From: Sphingobacterium faecale
Lineage (GTDB): Bacteria > Bacteroidota > Bacteroidia > Sphingobacteriales > Sphingobacteriaceae
DNA: 64,000 bases
Reading direction: 5' to 3'
Assembly: GCF_016746095.1 (NCBI RefSeq)
Contig: NZ_JAERTY010000011.1
Coordinates: 1-64,000 of the forward strand
Below are positions 15,230 to 24,609 of this stretch, one piece after another (the first letter of the stretch is position 1; every line of letters starts with the position of its first letter). The position numbers were made by a program, and so were the translations under genes. Under the pieces are notes generated by a model. The model saw nothing but the letters and a program-made list of their open reading frames with translations, was not told the DNA's origin and searched no databases.

Positions 15230-15826
15230 ATGATAAAGTTTATCGATGAGAAACACGTATTGCATCAGCTTAATATGGGCGATCCCGAGGCATTTTATGT
15301 CTTGTACGAGCGGCACAAGCGGCCGCTGGCAGCCCAGCTGCTCAAGCTGCTGAAATCGGAAGAGTTGGTCGAGGATACCTTGCAGGATGTGTTTTTAAAA
15401 CTATGGGAATACCGGGGTAAAATAGATACCGACCGGGCATTTGCACCGCTGCTGTACCGTATGGCACGCAACAAAGTCACCGATATCTACCGTAGGGCCT
15501 ACCGGGATATGAGCCTACGGGACAAGCTGGCCTATGAAGGCGAGCCACTGGCAGAATCCGCCGATATCGATCTGATCAAACAAGAAGATCTACAGGCTCT
15601 GCATAAAGCCATGGACAGCCTGCCCATCCGGCAGCGGGAGGTGTTCACGCTGCACAAGATCGAAGGTAAAAGCTACAAAGAGATCAGTGAGATGCTGGGG
15701 ATCAGCCATGCGGCCATTAATCAGCACATCTACCGGGCTACTCAGAGTCTGCACCGCACGCTTAATCCACCGACATTGCTACTGCTCGCCTGCCTGGCCG
15801 GTGAGAGTGCCATCTATCTTGCTTGA
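15230..15826 (+). CDS. ECF RNA polymerase sigma factor (locus 2)
   Basis: 198 residues. Region 2 (about 20-90: FYVLYERHKRPLAAQLLKLL, DTLQDVFLKLWEYR, YRMARNKVTDIYRR) and region 4 (about 120-175: LPIRQREVFTLHKIEGKSYKEI, LGISHAAINQHIYRA) are both complete. This is the FecI-like subgroup found with FecR and SusCD in Bacteroidota. It should be held inactive by the FecR product encoded 82 bp downstream and released when the locus 2 SusC signals through its STN domain. It directs transcription of locus 2 and possibly of itself. Confidence 0.93.
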   Translation: MIKFIDEKHVLHQLNMGDPEAFYVLYERHKRPLAAQLLKLLKSEELVEDTLQDVFLKLWEYRGKIDTDRAFAPLLYRMARNKVTDIYRRAYRDMSLRDKLAYEGEPLAESADIDLIKQEDLQALHKAMDSLPIRQREVFTLHKIEGKSYKEISEMLGISHAAINQHIYRATQSLHRTLNPPTLLLLACLAGESAIYLA

Positions 15827-15908
15827 TTTTTTTCTCTTTTAGCTGTCATACTATACCCGGCCTGGGCGTAATGGTATATAAAAGCGCTTATAAACTGCTC
15901 TAAACAAA

Positions 15909-16919
15909 ATGATAGACAACCCCTATATCCGGCAATTACTGCAGAAGTACATCGATGGATCATACAGCCCGGAGGAGCTGGATGAGCTGCTGCGCTATAG
16001 CACACAGCTCGAAGGCGAGCAGACTATCGGTGCTCTGGTCGAAGCATATCTGGCGGAGACGCCTACCATAGAGGCGGCGCAGGAAGAGAGACTGCAACGT
16101 ATTCTGAACCTTACGGATATACATATCAGCGAAGCTGTGCCCCTACCGGATATGGATGAGCAGCCTACTCGTAGCTTATTCCGTCGAATGCTACCATACG
16201 CAGCCGCTGTATTGTTGTTTCTTTCCGTGGGAATCTACGTATGGAAGGTAGGCATAAACCAAGAGCCGAACACCATCAGCATCACTGCCACTGAAGCAAA
16301 AGCACAACAAGTAGAGTTGCCAGACGGTAGTCACGTATGGCTCAATGCAGGTGCAACTCTCACATATCCCGAAAAATTCAGTAAGGACAAGCGTACCATC
16401 ACACTATCCGACGGACAAGCATACTTTGACATAGCCAAAGACGAAAACAAACCTTTCACCGTCCATGCGGGCACGCTCAAAGTGGAGGTATTGGGTACAT
16501 CATTCGAGGTTACCGCCTACAATAACAAAGAACAAGCAAGCGTCGCTGTGAAGAGTGGAACGGTAAACGTATCAGCGGAACATACCCCGAGCACCACCGG
16601 AACCACGCTAACGGCAAATCAAAAAGCAACGCTCCATACCACGACCGGAACGATCGAAACCACTGATATAGACGGCGATGACATAGCCGGTTGGAAAGAA
16701 AATAGATTAGTGTTTTCGGACGATGATTTTGCGATCGTACTCGAAGCTATACAGCGTAGGTACAAAGTCACAATAGATTTGCAAAAACCCGAATTACTGA
16801 GCAAGAAAATTACGCTTCGACTGGACGATCAGCTCGTACAGACAGCGATCGAGATATTATCCCTATCAACCAATTTTAAATATGAATTTGCCAATGACAG
16901 TACGATAATAATAAGATAA
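15909..16919 (+). CDS. FecR-family anti-sigma factor (locus 2)
   Basis: 336 residues. A cytoplasmic N-terminal domain (about 1-90) holds the sigma factor. One membrane helix follows (MLPYAAAVLLFLSVGIYVW, about 96-114). The periplasmic FecR domain spans about 125-225 (LPDGSHVWLNAGATLTYPEKF, YFDIAKDENKPFTVHAG, VEVLGTSFEV), and a DUF4974-type C-terminal domain spans about 265-335, which receives the SusC STN signal. Base composition and codon style change near the membrane helix (about 16.2 kb): G-rich before, A- and C-rich after. The gene may be a recombinant between a resident sigma/FecR start and an incoming transporter locus. Confidence 0.92.
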   Translation: MIDNPYIRQLLQKYIDGSYSPEELDELLRYSTQLEGEQTIGALVEAYLAETPTIEAAQEERLQRILNLTDIHISEAVPLPDMDEQPTRSLFRRMLPYAAAVLLFLSVGIYVWKVGINQEPNTISITATEAKAQQVELPDGSHVWLNAGATLTYPEKFSKDKRTITLSDGQAYFDIAKDENKPFTVHAGTLKVEVLGTSFEVTAYNNKEQASVAVKSGTVNVSAEHTPSTTGTTLTANQKATLHTTTGTIETTDIDGDDIAGWKENRLVFSDDDFAIVLEAIQRRYKVTIDLQKPELLSKKITLRLDDQLVQTAIEILSLSTNFKYEFANDSTIIIR

Positions 16920-17040
16920 CCCACGGAACAGCATTCAAGGAATGAGGAACCGTTCGAGTTTATAAAAAAGCCCGCTACTTTAAAGATTGGAACCCTTCAG
17001 TAGCGAGCCATGTTCAATTACTAAATCAAACATTACAAAA

Positions 17041-20000
17041 ATGGGAAATACTTATGGTATATCCATACACTATGCACAAATTATGCGTATCTCATCCTTG
17101 TATATCTGCTTACAACTGTTTGCGTTGTACCTGTTTGGCGCACATAATAGTCATGCCCAGACCATCAGTATTGATGCAGACAAAACAACGGTACAACAAG
17201 TATTCAAGGATATTGAGAAGCAGGCAAAGATCACATTCTCTTATGAGAGAGAAACTTTGGCTGACACCAAACCACTGACCTTACATCTACGAAACAAACC
17301 ACTAAAAGACGTACTAAGCGAAATTGCAAAACGCACTGCGTTGGATTTTCAGCAAGTCGGAAATGTGATCGTAGTCAACAAGAAAAAGGTTCAACCCGCA
17401 CCAAAACGACCTGTGCCTGAAAACAAAAAAACAGAAGTACAGCCACAGCAACCGATCCGTGGTAAAGTAACCGACCAGAGCGGAAATCCCATTGCAGGTG
17501 CAACAATCAGTGTAAAGGGTACAAACATAAGGACAGTAACCGATACCCAAGGTGATTTTATATTACACGGTGTACAGCTCAATGCAGATATTGAAATCAG
17601 TTACATAGGATTTGAAACTATTCATACCGTAGCGAAAGAAAATCTAAAAATCGCTATGCAGAGAAATGAATTAGCTATTCAAGAGGTAGGTATTGCCGTA
17701 AGCACAGGCTATCAGTCCCTGTCACCAGAGCGAACCACGGGGAGTTTCGCCAAGGTGGACAACAAACTGTTCAACAGACAGGTAAGTACAGATGTAATCA
17801 GCAGATTGAAAGGTATCGCACCGTCCATTCTATTTGACGAACGCAGTGCACTCAGTAGCACACCCAAACTCACCATACGGGGCATGAGCACCATATTCGG
17901 TAATGCAGAACCACTCGTAGTAGTGGACGGTTTTGTCTATGACGGGGATATACAGAATATCAATCCCAACGATGTAGAAGACATAGACATACTACGAGAT
18001 GCAGGAGCGGCAAGTATCTGGGGAGTACGTGCCGGAAACGGTGTAATTGTGATCACCACCAAAAGAGGAAAAGCAAACGAACCAATGCAGGTCGAAGTCG
18101 GAAGCAACGTTACTTTTTTAAGTAAGCCTAACCGATACTATCAAACGAGAATGAACCCCAGCGACATGGTAGATGTAGAGATCATGCTGTTCAACAACGA
18201 CCATTTTAAAGATGATTTAGCCAATACCACGACATTTCCCTTTCTAACCCCCGTAGTAGAAATCCTTGCCGCGCAGAAGGCAGGTTCAATCACGGAAGCC
18301 GAAGCCACACGCCAAATAGATCTATACCGCAAGCAGAATATCTGGGATGAGATAGATCGCTACTTGTATCGTACAGGCGTGAACCAACAGCACAACCTCA
18401 ATATGAAAGGCGGAACGGACAAATACCGCTACTACTTCTCAGCAGGTTATGACAACAATAAATCCAACCAAGCACCTGTCAGTTTCGACCGTCTAACCTT
18501 AAATGCACAACAGATATTTAACCCCATCAAGAACTTAGAGATTACGACCGGAATTAACTACACACAGAGCCAAAACTCCGGAAATAACATCAGTATCAAT
18601 ACAGGGAAAAACTACAATGCCAGATTGAAAGATGATGATGGCAACCATTTACCCCTCGGAACGAACTACCGAACCAGCTTCGTGAATGAAGCCGAGGATA
18701 AAGGCTTGTTGAATTGGCAGTTTATACCATTAGACGAAGTGAATTTGCAGAACAACCGCAAAAAGCAAATGGAAAACCGCCTAAAGGGCGGTATAAAATA
18801 TGCCTTTATCCCCAGCCTGTCTGCCGAAGCAAGCTACCAATACCAACGGCAGAATAACAACGACCGCAACCTATTAAACATCAATACCTATTCTGTACGG
18901 GATCTCATAAACCGATATTCATCCGTCACGCCAACAGAAGTAAAGCGTAATATACCACTGGGTAGCACCGTCAGTTTTACCAATCGGGTACAGCAGTCGC
19001 ATACCGGACGGTTTCAGCTGAACTACAACCAGACCTTTGACAAACATAATATTACTGCTATTGGCGGTTTCGAGGTACGGCAGATGACCATAGACGGCGA
19101 CTACCACAAGATTTACGGATACGTCGAAAGCACAGGTGTATCCAGTGCCGTCAATTACGTGAGTGGGTATTTACAATACCCAAGCGGCTACGGAACCATC
19201 GACCGTGGACAAGGTGTAGTCGGAATCATAGATCGCTTCCGGTCATGGTATAGCAATTTGTCCTACACCTATAATGATAGATACACGATATCCGGTAGTA
19301 CCCGTATCGACCAGTCCAATCTATTCGGTGTAGATGCCAACCAACGCTCCGTACCACTGTGGAGTATCGGGGGCAAGTACCTAATCAGTAAAGAAGACTT
19401 TTACCAATGGGATGCGGTTCCCTCACTTAGTGTAAGAGCAACATACGGCTACAATGGTAATTTGGACAATTCCATAACCGCCTACACCACAGCCAGAGTA
19501 GAAAGTCTGGCTTTTTTCACGACCGGAAAAAGGGCAAGAATAGTCACTCCACCCAACGCTAACCTACAATGGGAACGTACCGGAATATTCAATCTGGGAG
19601 TTGACTTTGGAACAAAAAACAGTCGGATCACAGGAAGTATAGATTACTTTTCTAAAAAGAATAATGATCTAATCGGGCAGATTACGGTCGATCCCACCGT
19701 TGGAATGCAAAGTTATCGGGGCAATTATGCCAGTACCAAAGGGCAAGGTCTTGATCTATTAATCAATACTGTCAATATCACAAATACACGTTTCAATTGG
19801 ACTACGCAGTTCTTATACAGCTATGCGACAGATGAAGTCACTAAATATGATATTGAACCAACTACGTATACTTTATACGTAGATCAAAGCGTTGACGGAC
19901 ATCCTTTAAACTATACACCCGTTATAGGACGACCACTATTCGGTATCTATTCGCACGATTGGGCAGGTCTTGATCCAGCCACAGGTAGCCCACGAGGATA

Positions 20001-20568
20001 TTTAGAAGGCGAACCAAGTACAGATTATATTACGATTAATAGATCTATTGCTGATGATCCGATCGGAATGCTCAACTACCACGGACGAGCATTGCCACCT
20101 CATTTCGGAGCAATACGCAATACGTTTTCATACCATGATGTATCGCTGTCTTTCAATATCACGTACAGGTTTGGACATTTTTTTAGAAGAAGTTCATTAA
20201 GTTATAGCTCCCTGTACGGTTACAATGGACATCCCGATTATACCTTACGTTGGAAAAAGCCGGGCGACGAATTAATGACTGACGTACCTGCTATGGCATA
20301 TCCTGCTGATGCAAATGCAGACTCCTTTTACGCACAATCTGAGATTATGATCGAACGTGGTGACCATATCCGCTTACAGGATATAAATCTCAGCTATTAT
20401 TTACAAACATTACCATTCTTAAATAAATTAGTAAACAGTGCCAGCTTATTTATCTATGGTAACAACTTAGCACTACTTTGGACAGCCAATGACAAAGGAA
20501 TAGATCCTGATTTCCCTACGCACAGACCTATCCGCACCTTTGCCGTCGGATTCCGTGCTAATTTTTAA
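17041..20568 (+). CDS. SusC/RagA-family TonB-dependent transporter with STN domain (locus 2)
   Basis: 1175 residues from ATG 17041; the 18 upstream in-frame codons cross a hairpin and are not protein-like. Order: signal peptide (to about 40, ending SHAQ), STN signalling domain (about 45-115), a proline/lysine-rich linker (117-137), carboxypeptidase-regulatory-like domain (about 139-205), plug (about 225-345 with DAGAASIWGVRAGNGV), and barrel. The STN domain should contact the FecR of the same locus, making this a transducer as well as a transporter. The SusD partner starts 11 bp downstream. Confidence 0.93.
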   Translation: MGNTYGISIHYAQIMRISSLYICLQLFALYLFGAHNSHAQTISIDADKTTVQQVFKDIEKQAKITFSYERETLADTKPLTLHLRNKPLKDVLSEIAKRTALDFQQVGNVIVVNKKKVQPAPKRPVPENKKTEVQPQQPIRGKVTDQSGNPIAGATISVKGTNIRTVTDTQGDFILHGVQLNADIEISYIGFETIHTVAKENLKIAMQRNELAIQEVGIAVSTGYQSLSPERTTGSFAKVDNKLFNRQVSTDVISRLKGIAPSILFDERSALSSTPKLTIRGMSTIFGNAEPLVVVDGFVYDGDIQNINPNDVEDIDILRDAGAASIWGVRAGNGVIVITTKRGKANEPMQVEVGSNVTFLSKPNRYYQTRMNPSDMVDVEIMLFNNDHFKDDLANTTTFPFLTPVVEILAAQKAGSITEAEATRQIDLYRKQNIWDEIDRYLYRTGVNQQHNLNMKGGTDKYRYYFSAGYDNNKSNQAPVSFDRLTLNAQQIFNPIKNLEITTGINYTQSQNSGNNISINTGKNYNARLKDDDGNHLPLGTNYRTSFVNEAEDKGLLNWQFIPLDEVNLQNNRKKQMENRLKGGIKYAFIPSLSAEASYQYQRQNNNDRNLLNINTYSVRDLINRYSSVTPTEVKRNIPLGSTVSFTNRVQQSHTGRFQLNYNQTFDKHNITAIGGFEVRQMTIDGDYHKIYGYVESTGVSSAVNYVSGYLQYPSGYGTIDRGQGVVGIIDRFRSWYSNLSYTYNDRYTISGSTRIDQSNLFGVDANQRSVPLWSIGGKYLISKEDFYQWDAVPSLSVRATYGYNGNLDNSITAYTTARVESLAFFTTGKRARIVTPPNANLQWERTGIFNLGVDFGTKNSRITGSIDYFSKKNNDLIGQITVDPTVGMQSYRGNYASTKGQGLDLLINTVNITNTRFNWTTQFLYSYATDEVTKYDIEPTTYTLYVDQSVDGHPLNYTPVIGRPLFGIYSHDWAGLDPATGSPRGYLEGEPSTDYITINRSIADDPIGMLNYHGRALPPHFGAIRNTFSYHDVSLSFNITYRFGHFFRRSSLSYSSLYGYNGHPDYTLRWKKPGDELMTDVPAMAYPADANADSFYAQSEIMIERGDHIRLQDINLSYYLQTLPFLNKLVNSASLFIYGNNLALLWTANDKGIDPDFPTHRPIRTFAVGFRANF

Positions 20569-20579
20569 AGGATATAACT

Positions 20580-21926
20580 ATGAAAAAAATATTACTCTTC
20601 AAATTTATCATATTGACAGTTCTCTTTACCGCTTGTACTAAAGAGTGGTTAGACGCCAAACGAGATATATCCATGATCGTCCCGACGACATTGGATGATA
20701 TGCGCCTGCTAATGAATAATGATGGTACATTTGTTTTAGACGGTCGAATTTTTGCGGAAGTAGCTGCCGATGATTATTATGTAATGGATGATCAAATTAA
20801 TGCCGCATTACCTTCTTATCGAAATACTTACATTTGGAGTAACGACATCTATGAGATCGATCAACATGTAACGGATTGGAATACATCCTACGAACAGATT
20901 TTTATCGCTAATGTTGTGTTAAAGGGATTAGAGAAGATTGAGCCAACAGCAAGCACAGAGGTAGAATATAATGATATCAAAGGGGCAGCACTTTTTTTTC
21001 GTGCAAAAGCATTTTTCAACTTGACCGAAAGTTTTGCTAAGCCTTATGATGCGGCTACGGCAGAGACAGATTTGGGCATTCCATTACGTTTTGATCCGGA
21101 TATGAATGCACCGATAGAAAGAACAACAATAAAAGAAACGTGGGATAGAATAGTGATTGATCTCAAAGAAGCTGTAAAGTTACTTAAGCCCTTGCCGACT
21201 ATCATTACGAATACCTCACGTTGTACAGCAAATGCACTATTGGCACGGGTATATTTATGCTTGCAGGACTATGAGCAAGCTCTGTATTATGCGAACGAAA
21301 GTCTGAAAGACAAAAGCGATTTATTGGATTATAATACACTGAATCTGTCAGCTACATACCCTGTTACCCGCTTTAATAATGAAACCCTAATGTACAGTGA
21401 AATGGCAGCATATAATTCAGCGTATATGACGACTTCTTCACGTACCCAACGGGAATTATACAATAGCTATGACACTGATGATTTACGTAAACAGGTTTTC
21501 TTTAATATATTACCGGATGGAGAGTTTGGCTTTAGAGGAACTTATACTGGAAACGGCAGGGTTTTTTCTGGTTTTTCGGTGAATGAAATGTACATCACCC
21601 GCGCAGAATGTTACGCCCGATTGGGTGATCCCGATGCAGCAATGGATGATCTCAATGCCTTATTAGTAAAACGATATAAAGAAAATGAGTTTATACCATT
21701 AACAGCTTCAGATAAAGCCGAAGCATTACAGATCGTTTTGCAGGAGCGACGAAAAGAACTGCTCCGTCGTGGTCTTCGCTGGTCGGATATACGCAGGTTG
21801 AATAAAGAAACCCAATTTCAGAAAACCTTTACCCGAACATGGCAAGGAACTACCTATACACTTACACCCGAGCGCATCAACAATTATTCTTCCCCCTTTC
21901 CATACACAGCTACATCCATTAGATAA
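20580..21926 (+). CDS. SusD/RagB-family lipoprotein (locus 2)
   Basis: 448 residues. Lipoprotein signal LTVLFTAC with the lipidated Cys at 19, then the SusD-type KEWLDAKRDISMIVPTTLDDM. The C-terminus has QERRKELLRRGLRWSDIRRLN, matching the SusD of locus 1 more closely than those of loci 3 and 4. It should cap the locus 2 SusC on the cell surface. Confidence 0.88.
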   Translation: MKKILLFKFIILTVLFTACTKEWLDAKRDISMIVPTTLDDMRLLMNNDGTFVLDGRIFAEVAADDYYVMDDQINAALPSYRNTYIWSNDIYEIDQHVTDWNTSYEQIFIANVVLKGLEKIEPTASTEVEYNDIKGAALFFRAKAFFNLTESFAKPYDAATAETDLGIPLRFDPDMNAPIERTTIKETWDRIVIDLKEAVKLLKPLPTIITNTSRCTANALLARVYLCLQDYEQALYYANESLKDKSDLLDYNTLNLSATYPVTRFNNETLMYSEMAAYNSAYMTTSSRTQRELYNSYDTDDLRKQVFFNILPDGEFGFRGTYTGNGRVFSGFSVNEMYITRAECYARLGDPDAAMDDLNALLVKRYKENEFIPLTASDKAEALQIVLQERRKELLRRGLRWSDIRRLNKETQFQKTFTRTWQGTTYTLTPERINNYSSPFPYTATSIR

Positions 21927-21937
21927 ATCGATCGACC

Positions 21938-23392
21938 ATGAAACAAATCATTACGATAATAATCGTACTTTTCCGTTCTATTCTTATCGTCTATTCGCAA
22001 AGTCCTAATGTGCTTATAAAAGCAGATTTCCCGAAATATAAACATAACGCTGTGCCTTATACATACTCGCTACTCTATGATGGATCGCAAGTTTTTCAGT
22101 CCGATGAACTCTTGATGGAAAATGGTGAATTCCAAATAGAAACAGAAATCCATACCCCTCATACGTTGGTAGTCTTTATGGGAGAAGAGGAAAATATTTT
22201 ATTCCTTAATTCACCGAAAGCAGGAATTCTTATTCTTCCTGGGGATAGTTTACGCCTATCTATCTCGGATTTCGGGTTTGATCACATCATGTTTTCGGGG
22301 AAAGGTTCAACCCGATTCGCTTTTGAAAAATCCTATAAGGCAGCTATCAACGCTCATTTACCAAAAAAGCCTATTCGAGATGCTATTGAAAAACTAATAC
22401 GAGCAAATTTAAAGGCAACAAAAACAGATGATCTTATTGCTGAGTATAACAAGCATCTTACAGAGCAAGAAAAGAAAATAATCATAGCCAATAAATACCT
22501 TGATATTTACAGCCAGCCTGTTTATAATATATCCAATCGTGAATACGACAGCAAGGATGTTAAATTTATCACCGATCACGTTATCAACAACAAAAGGATA
22601 AAACGCTTAATTGAATTGAGTAACGAAGAACGACAAAAGCTAAATTTAAGTGGCAGTTATCAAAACCTATTAATTGAATATGCATATATCCAGCAAACAC
22701 TATTAAACAAAAGGAAATATACGCCTCACAAGTCCACCAAAGATGACTACTTCACGTTAAACTCAATATACAAAGATGTTGAGAATAGAAATTATTTACT
22801 TGGAAAATTCATTATCAGTAGGTCATATCGACAAAGCTTAGAAGATGGATTGGATGAATGCTTTGGTCATTACTTCTCAAATTTTGCAAGCAATAATCCG
22901 TTATATAGTGAAGTAAAATCGTCCTATTATTTACTTAACAATAATCTTTCAAAGGGAGCGTTACCGCCAAACTTTGTGTTGGCTGATAGTTTGGGAGATA
23001 GTGTAAAACTTAGTGATTTGAAGGGTAAAGTGGTCGTGTTAGACTTTTGGTTTTATGGGTGTGGAGGATGTGCCCAAATTACCCCTGCACTTGCAGATAT
23101 AAAAAAACAATTTGGTAAACGAGAAGATTTGATATTTGTTTCAGTTTCAATTGACAAATACCGTCAGAGTTGGCTAAAAGGTATTGGCGAATTTTCACCA
23201 AAACAAGCCCTGCATTTATACACCAATGGAAATGGCTCGGATACACCTATTATCAAACACTTTAATATCAAATCCTATCCCACTTTGATGATCTTAGACA
23301 AGAACGGAAAAGTTTTCGAAGCTCGTGCGAGCAGACCAGATAGCGATAAAGATAAGTTAATCAATGAGATTAACAGCGCATTATTAAATTAA
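21938..23392 (+). CDS. TlpA/AhpC-type thioredoxin-fold protein (locus 2)
   Basis: 484 residues with a signal-like N-terminus (IITIIIVLFRSILIVYSQ). The large N-terminal part (about 25-330) contains a DUF4369-like beta region followed by helices. The thioredoxin domain (about 340-484) starts PPNFVLADSLGDSVKLSDLKG and has the redox motif CGGC (Cys375, Cys378) in place of the usual CxPC, then a cis-Pro in KSYPTLMILD. It is exported and probably membrane-attached in the periplasm. It ends locus 2, 11 bp after susD. The Gly in place of Pro in the active site should alter the redox potential. Confidence 0.82.
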   Translation: MKQIITIIIVLFRSILIVYSQSPNVLIKADFPKYKHNAVPYTYSLLYDGSQVFQSDELLMENGEFQIETEIHTPHTLVVFMGEEENILFLNSPKAGILILPGDSLRLSISDFGFDHIMFSGKGSTRFAFEKSYKAAINAHLPKKPIRDAIEKLIRANLKATKTDDLIAEYNKHLTEQEKKIIIANKYLDIYSQPVYNISNREYDSKDVKFITDHVINNKRIKRLIELSNEERQKLNLSGSYQNLLIEYAYIQQTLLNKRKYTPHKSTKDDYFTLNSIYKDVENRNYLLGKFIISRSYRQSLEDGLDECFGHYFSNFASNNPLYSEVKSSYYLLNNNLSKGALPPNFVLADSLGDSVKLSDLKGKVVVLDFWFYGCGGCAQITPALADIKKQFGKREDLIFVSVSIDKYRQSWLKGIGEFSPKQALHLYTNGNGSDTPIIKHFNIKSYPTLMILDKNGKVFEARASRPDSDKDKLINEINSALLN

Positions 23393-23397
23393 AGGTA

Positions 23398-23435
23398 AAC
23401 CCAGAGTAAGCCTAAAGAATAGCGCACTCTGGGTT
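23398..23435. terminator. Terminator between convergent locus 2 and small exported protein gene
   Basis: Perfect 10-bp arms AACCCAGAGT and ACTCTGGGTT with an 18-nt loop, placed between two convergent stop codons. Confidence 0.7.
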
Positions 23436-23448
23436 ATACTTTCTTCGT

Positions 23449-23724
23449 TTACCGTTTTCTTTCTCCGGTTTTTACCTCACCTGTTGGTGCGATCGGTTGA
23501 TTTGGATTTTCGCTGTCCACATGGTACTTAGCTGCACATATTTTAGACGGTACTTGCTCACAAAGGAGACTTCCTTCAGTTTGTGCTCCCTCCGTTTCAT
23601 CAGGATTACCGCTTTCATCCAAGTAGAACCATGCTGTCGCTGGTTCTTCGCTTTTCTCTTTCACCGTGAAAGAGACCATAGCTGCTGCACCTACTACGAG
23701 AACAGCTGCTGTTAAAATTGACAT
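23449..23724 (-). CDS. Small exported protein with two cysteines (DUF6520-like), locus 2
   Basis: 91 residues. N-terminal signal (SILTAAVLVVGAAAMVSF), then TAWFYLDESGNPDET and a C-x7-C pair (LLCEQVPSKICAA). The signal, aromatic/LDE motif and cysteine spacing match the protein at 8053-8496, so the two are probably paralogues. Both lie convergent to the 3' end of a SusCD locus that encodes a TlpA-like protein. The mature peptide is only about 70 residues and could carry one disulfide. The function is unknown and the DUF label is tentative. Confidence 0.6.
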   Translation of the reverse strand: MSILTAAVLVVGAAAMVSFTVKEKSEEPATAWFYLDESGNPDETEGAQTEGSLLCEQVPSKICAAKYHVDSENPNQPIAPTGEVKTGERKR

Positions 23725-23883
23725 AACTGTTTACATCAAATTTTTGTTTTTTATGCTGATGTAGCTATCAGATTATTTCATCTTGTTTTATTGATGAAAT
23801 TAATCATGATGGTTTCATAATAATAAGAATTAATTTCTGTCTGCTATTAATCAGGTCGCAGACGCCATTGACCTGTTTCATCA

Positions 23884-24327
23884 TTATATACCCAGATGAG
23901 GGGTATCGTTGCGCAACAATGTTTTATTATATTTATGGGTAAGGTTCTCTATGTTTTTCCATTCCAGCCAAATCGCAAGGGTGTTCAGTACTAAGCCTAT
24001 TGCTGTAATGAATACATGATCTTTCCACAGTATATCAGCGTGTATTCCGGCACAGCTACACGGTATGTGATCACTAAACAACAACGTCCATGCAATATAG
24101 ATTGTAAAACAGCAAAGCAGTCCGGCCGAGAGATACAATCCATACAGTTTTAGTTTCGGGATAGCCAGTAGTACTGCAATCGCCAGCATCAAAATCGGCA
24201 GGATTACGGCTATAAAACTATGCATCCACCCGATATATGGCATACGTTTGAGCTGTGTCGAGAATGACGGTATATCCATCACTTTCGGAATACCTGCAAA
24301 CAGCCATAAGAGTATAAGACCTATCAC
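23884..24327 (-). CDS. MauE/DoxX-type redox-associated membrane protein
   Basis: At least 147 residues with four hydrophobic segments (about 1-13, 35-56, 62-86, 104-122). A PCSCAG motif (Cys90, Cys92) follows the third segment, as in MauE/DoxX-like proteins that pass electrons to exported thioredoxins. The start is uncertain: GTG 24327 is the first usual start codon in frame, but the frame stays open and hydrophobic back to a TGA at 24346-24348. An out-of-frame ATG lies at 24349. Either an unusual start is used or a frameshift has clipped the N-terminus. It lies 160 bp upstream of the small two-cysteine gene on the same strand, so the two may be co-transcribed. Confidence 0.72.
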   Translation of the reverse strand: MIGLILLWLFAGIPKVMDIPSFSTQLKRMPYIGWMHSFIAVILPILMLAIAVLLAIPKLKLYGLYLSAGLLCCFTIYIAWTLLFSDHIPCSCAGIHADILWKDHVFITAIGLVLNTLAIWLEWKNIENLTHKYNKTLLRNDTPHLGI

Positions 24328-24429
24328 GATCAGCTGTACGATAACTCATACATGTAGAAATTTATTGTGAATTGGTTTTCTACAAAGCTATGCCAACTGG
24401 ATAGTACGACGCAGGTGCAAAACCGCCAT

Positions 24430-24498
24430 TTGTAGCGAATAGCACGTTTTTTGTGTCGAATCGTACATGTTTATGTATCGAATGCCTGTTCGATACAT
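24430..24498. promoter_or_regulatory. Cluster of TCGAAT-type motifs with an inverted repeat
   Basis: GCGAAT, GTGTCGAATCG and ATGTATCGAA occur in sequence. The last forms a perfect inverted repeat with TTCGATACAT (24473-24482 with 24489-24498). The cluster lies 100-170 bp upstream of the MauE-like gene; CAAAGCTA at 24383-24390 (TAGCTTTG on the minus strand) would be that gene's -7 box. Binding sites for an unknown regulator are the simplest reading. Confidence 0.4.
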
Positions 24499-24609
24499 CG
24501 AAAAATTGGGCTTATTTTGTCTGATAAGGGGTTTTTTAGAGGTGTTTTTTAGATCAAAATCGCATATTATAATTTGTATCTTTGACTATTATCAATATAG
24601 CCTATACGT

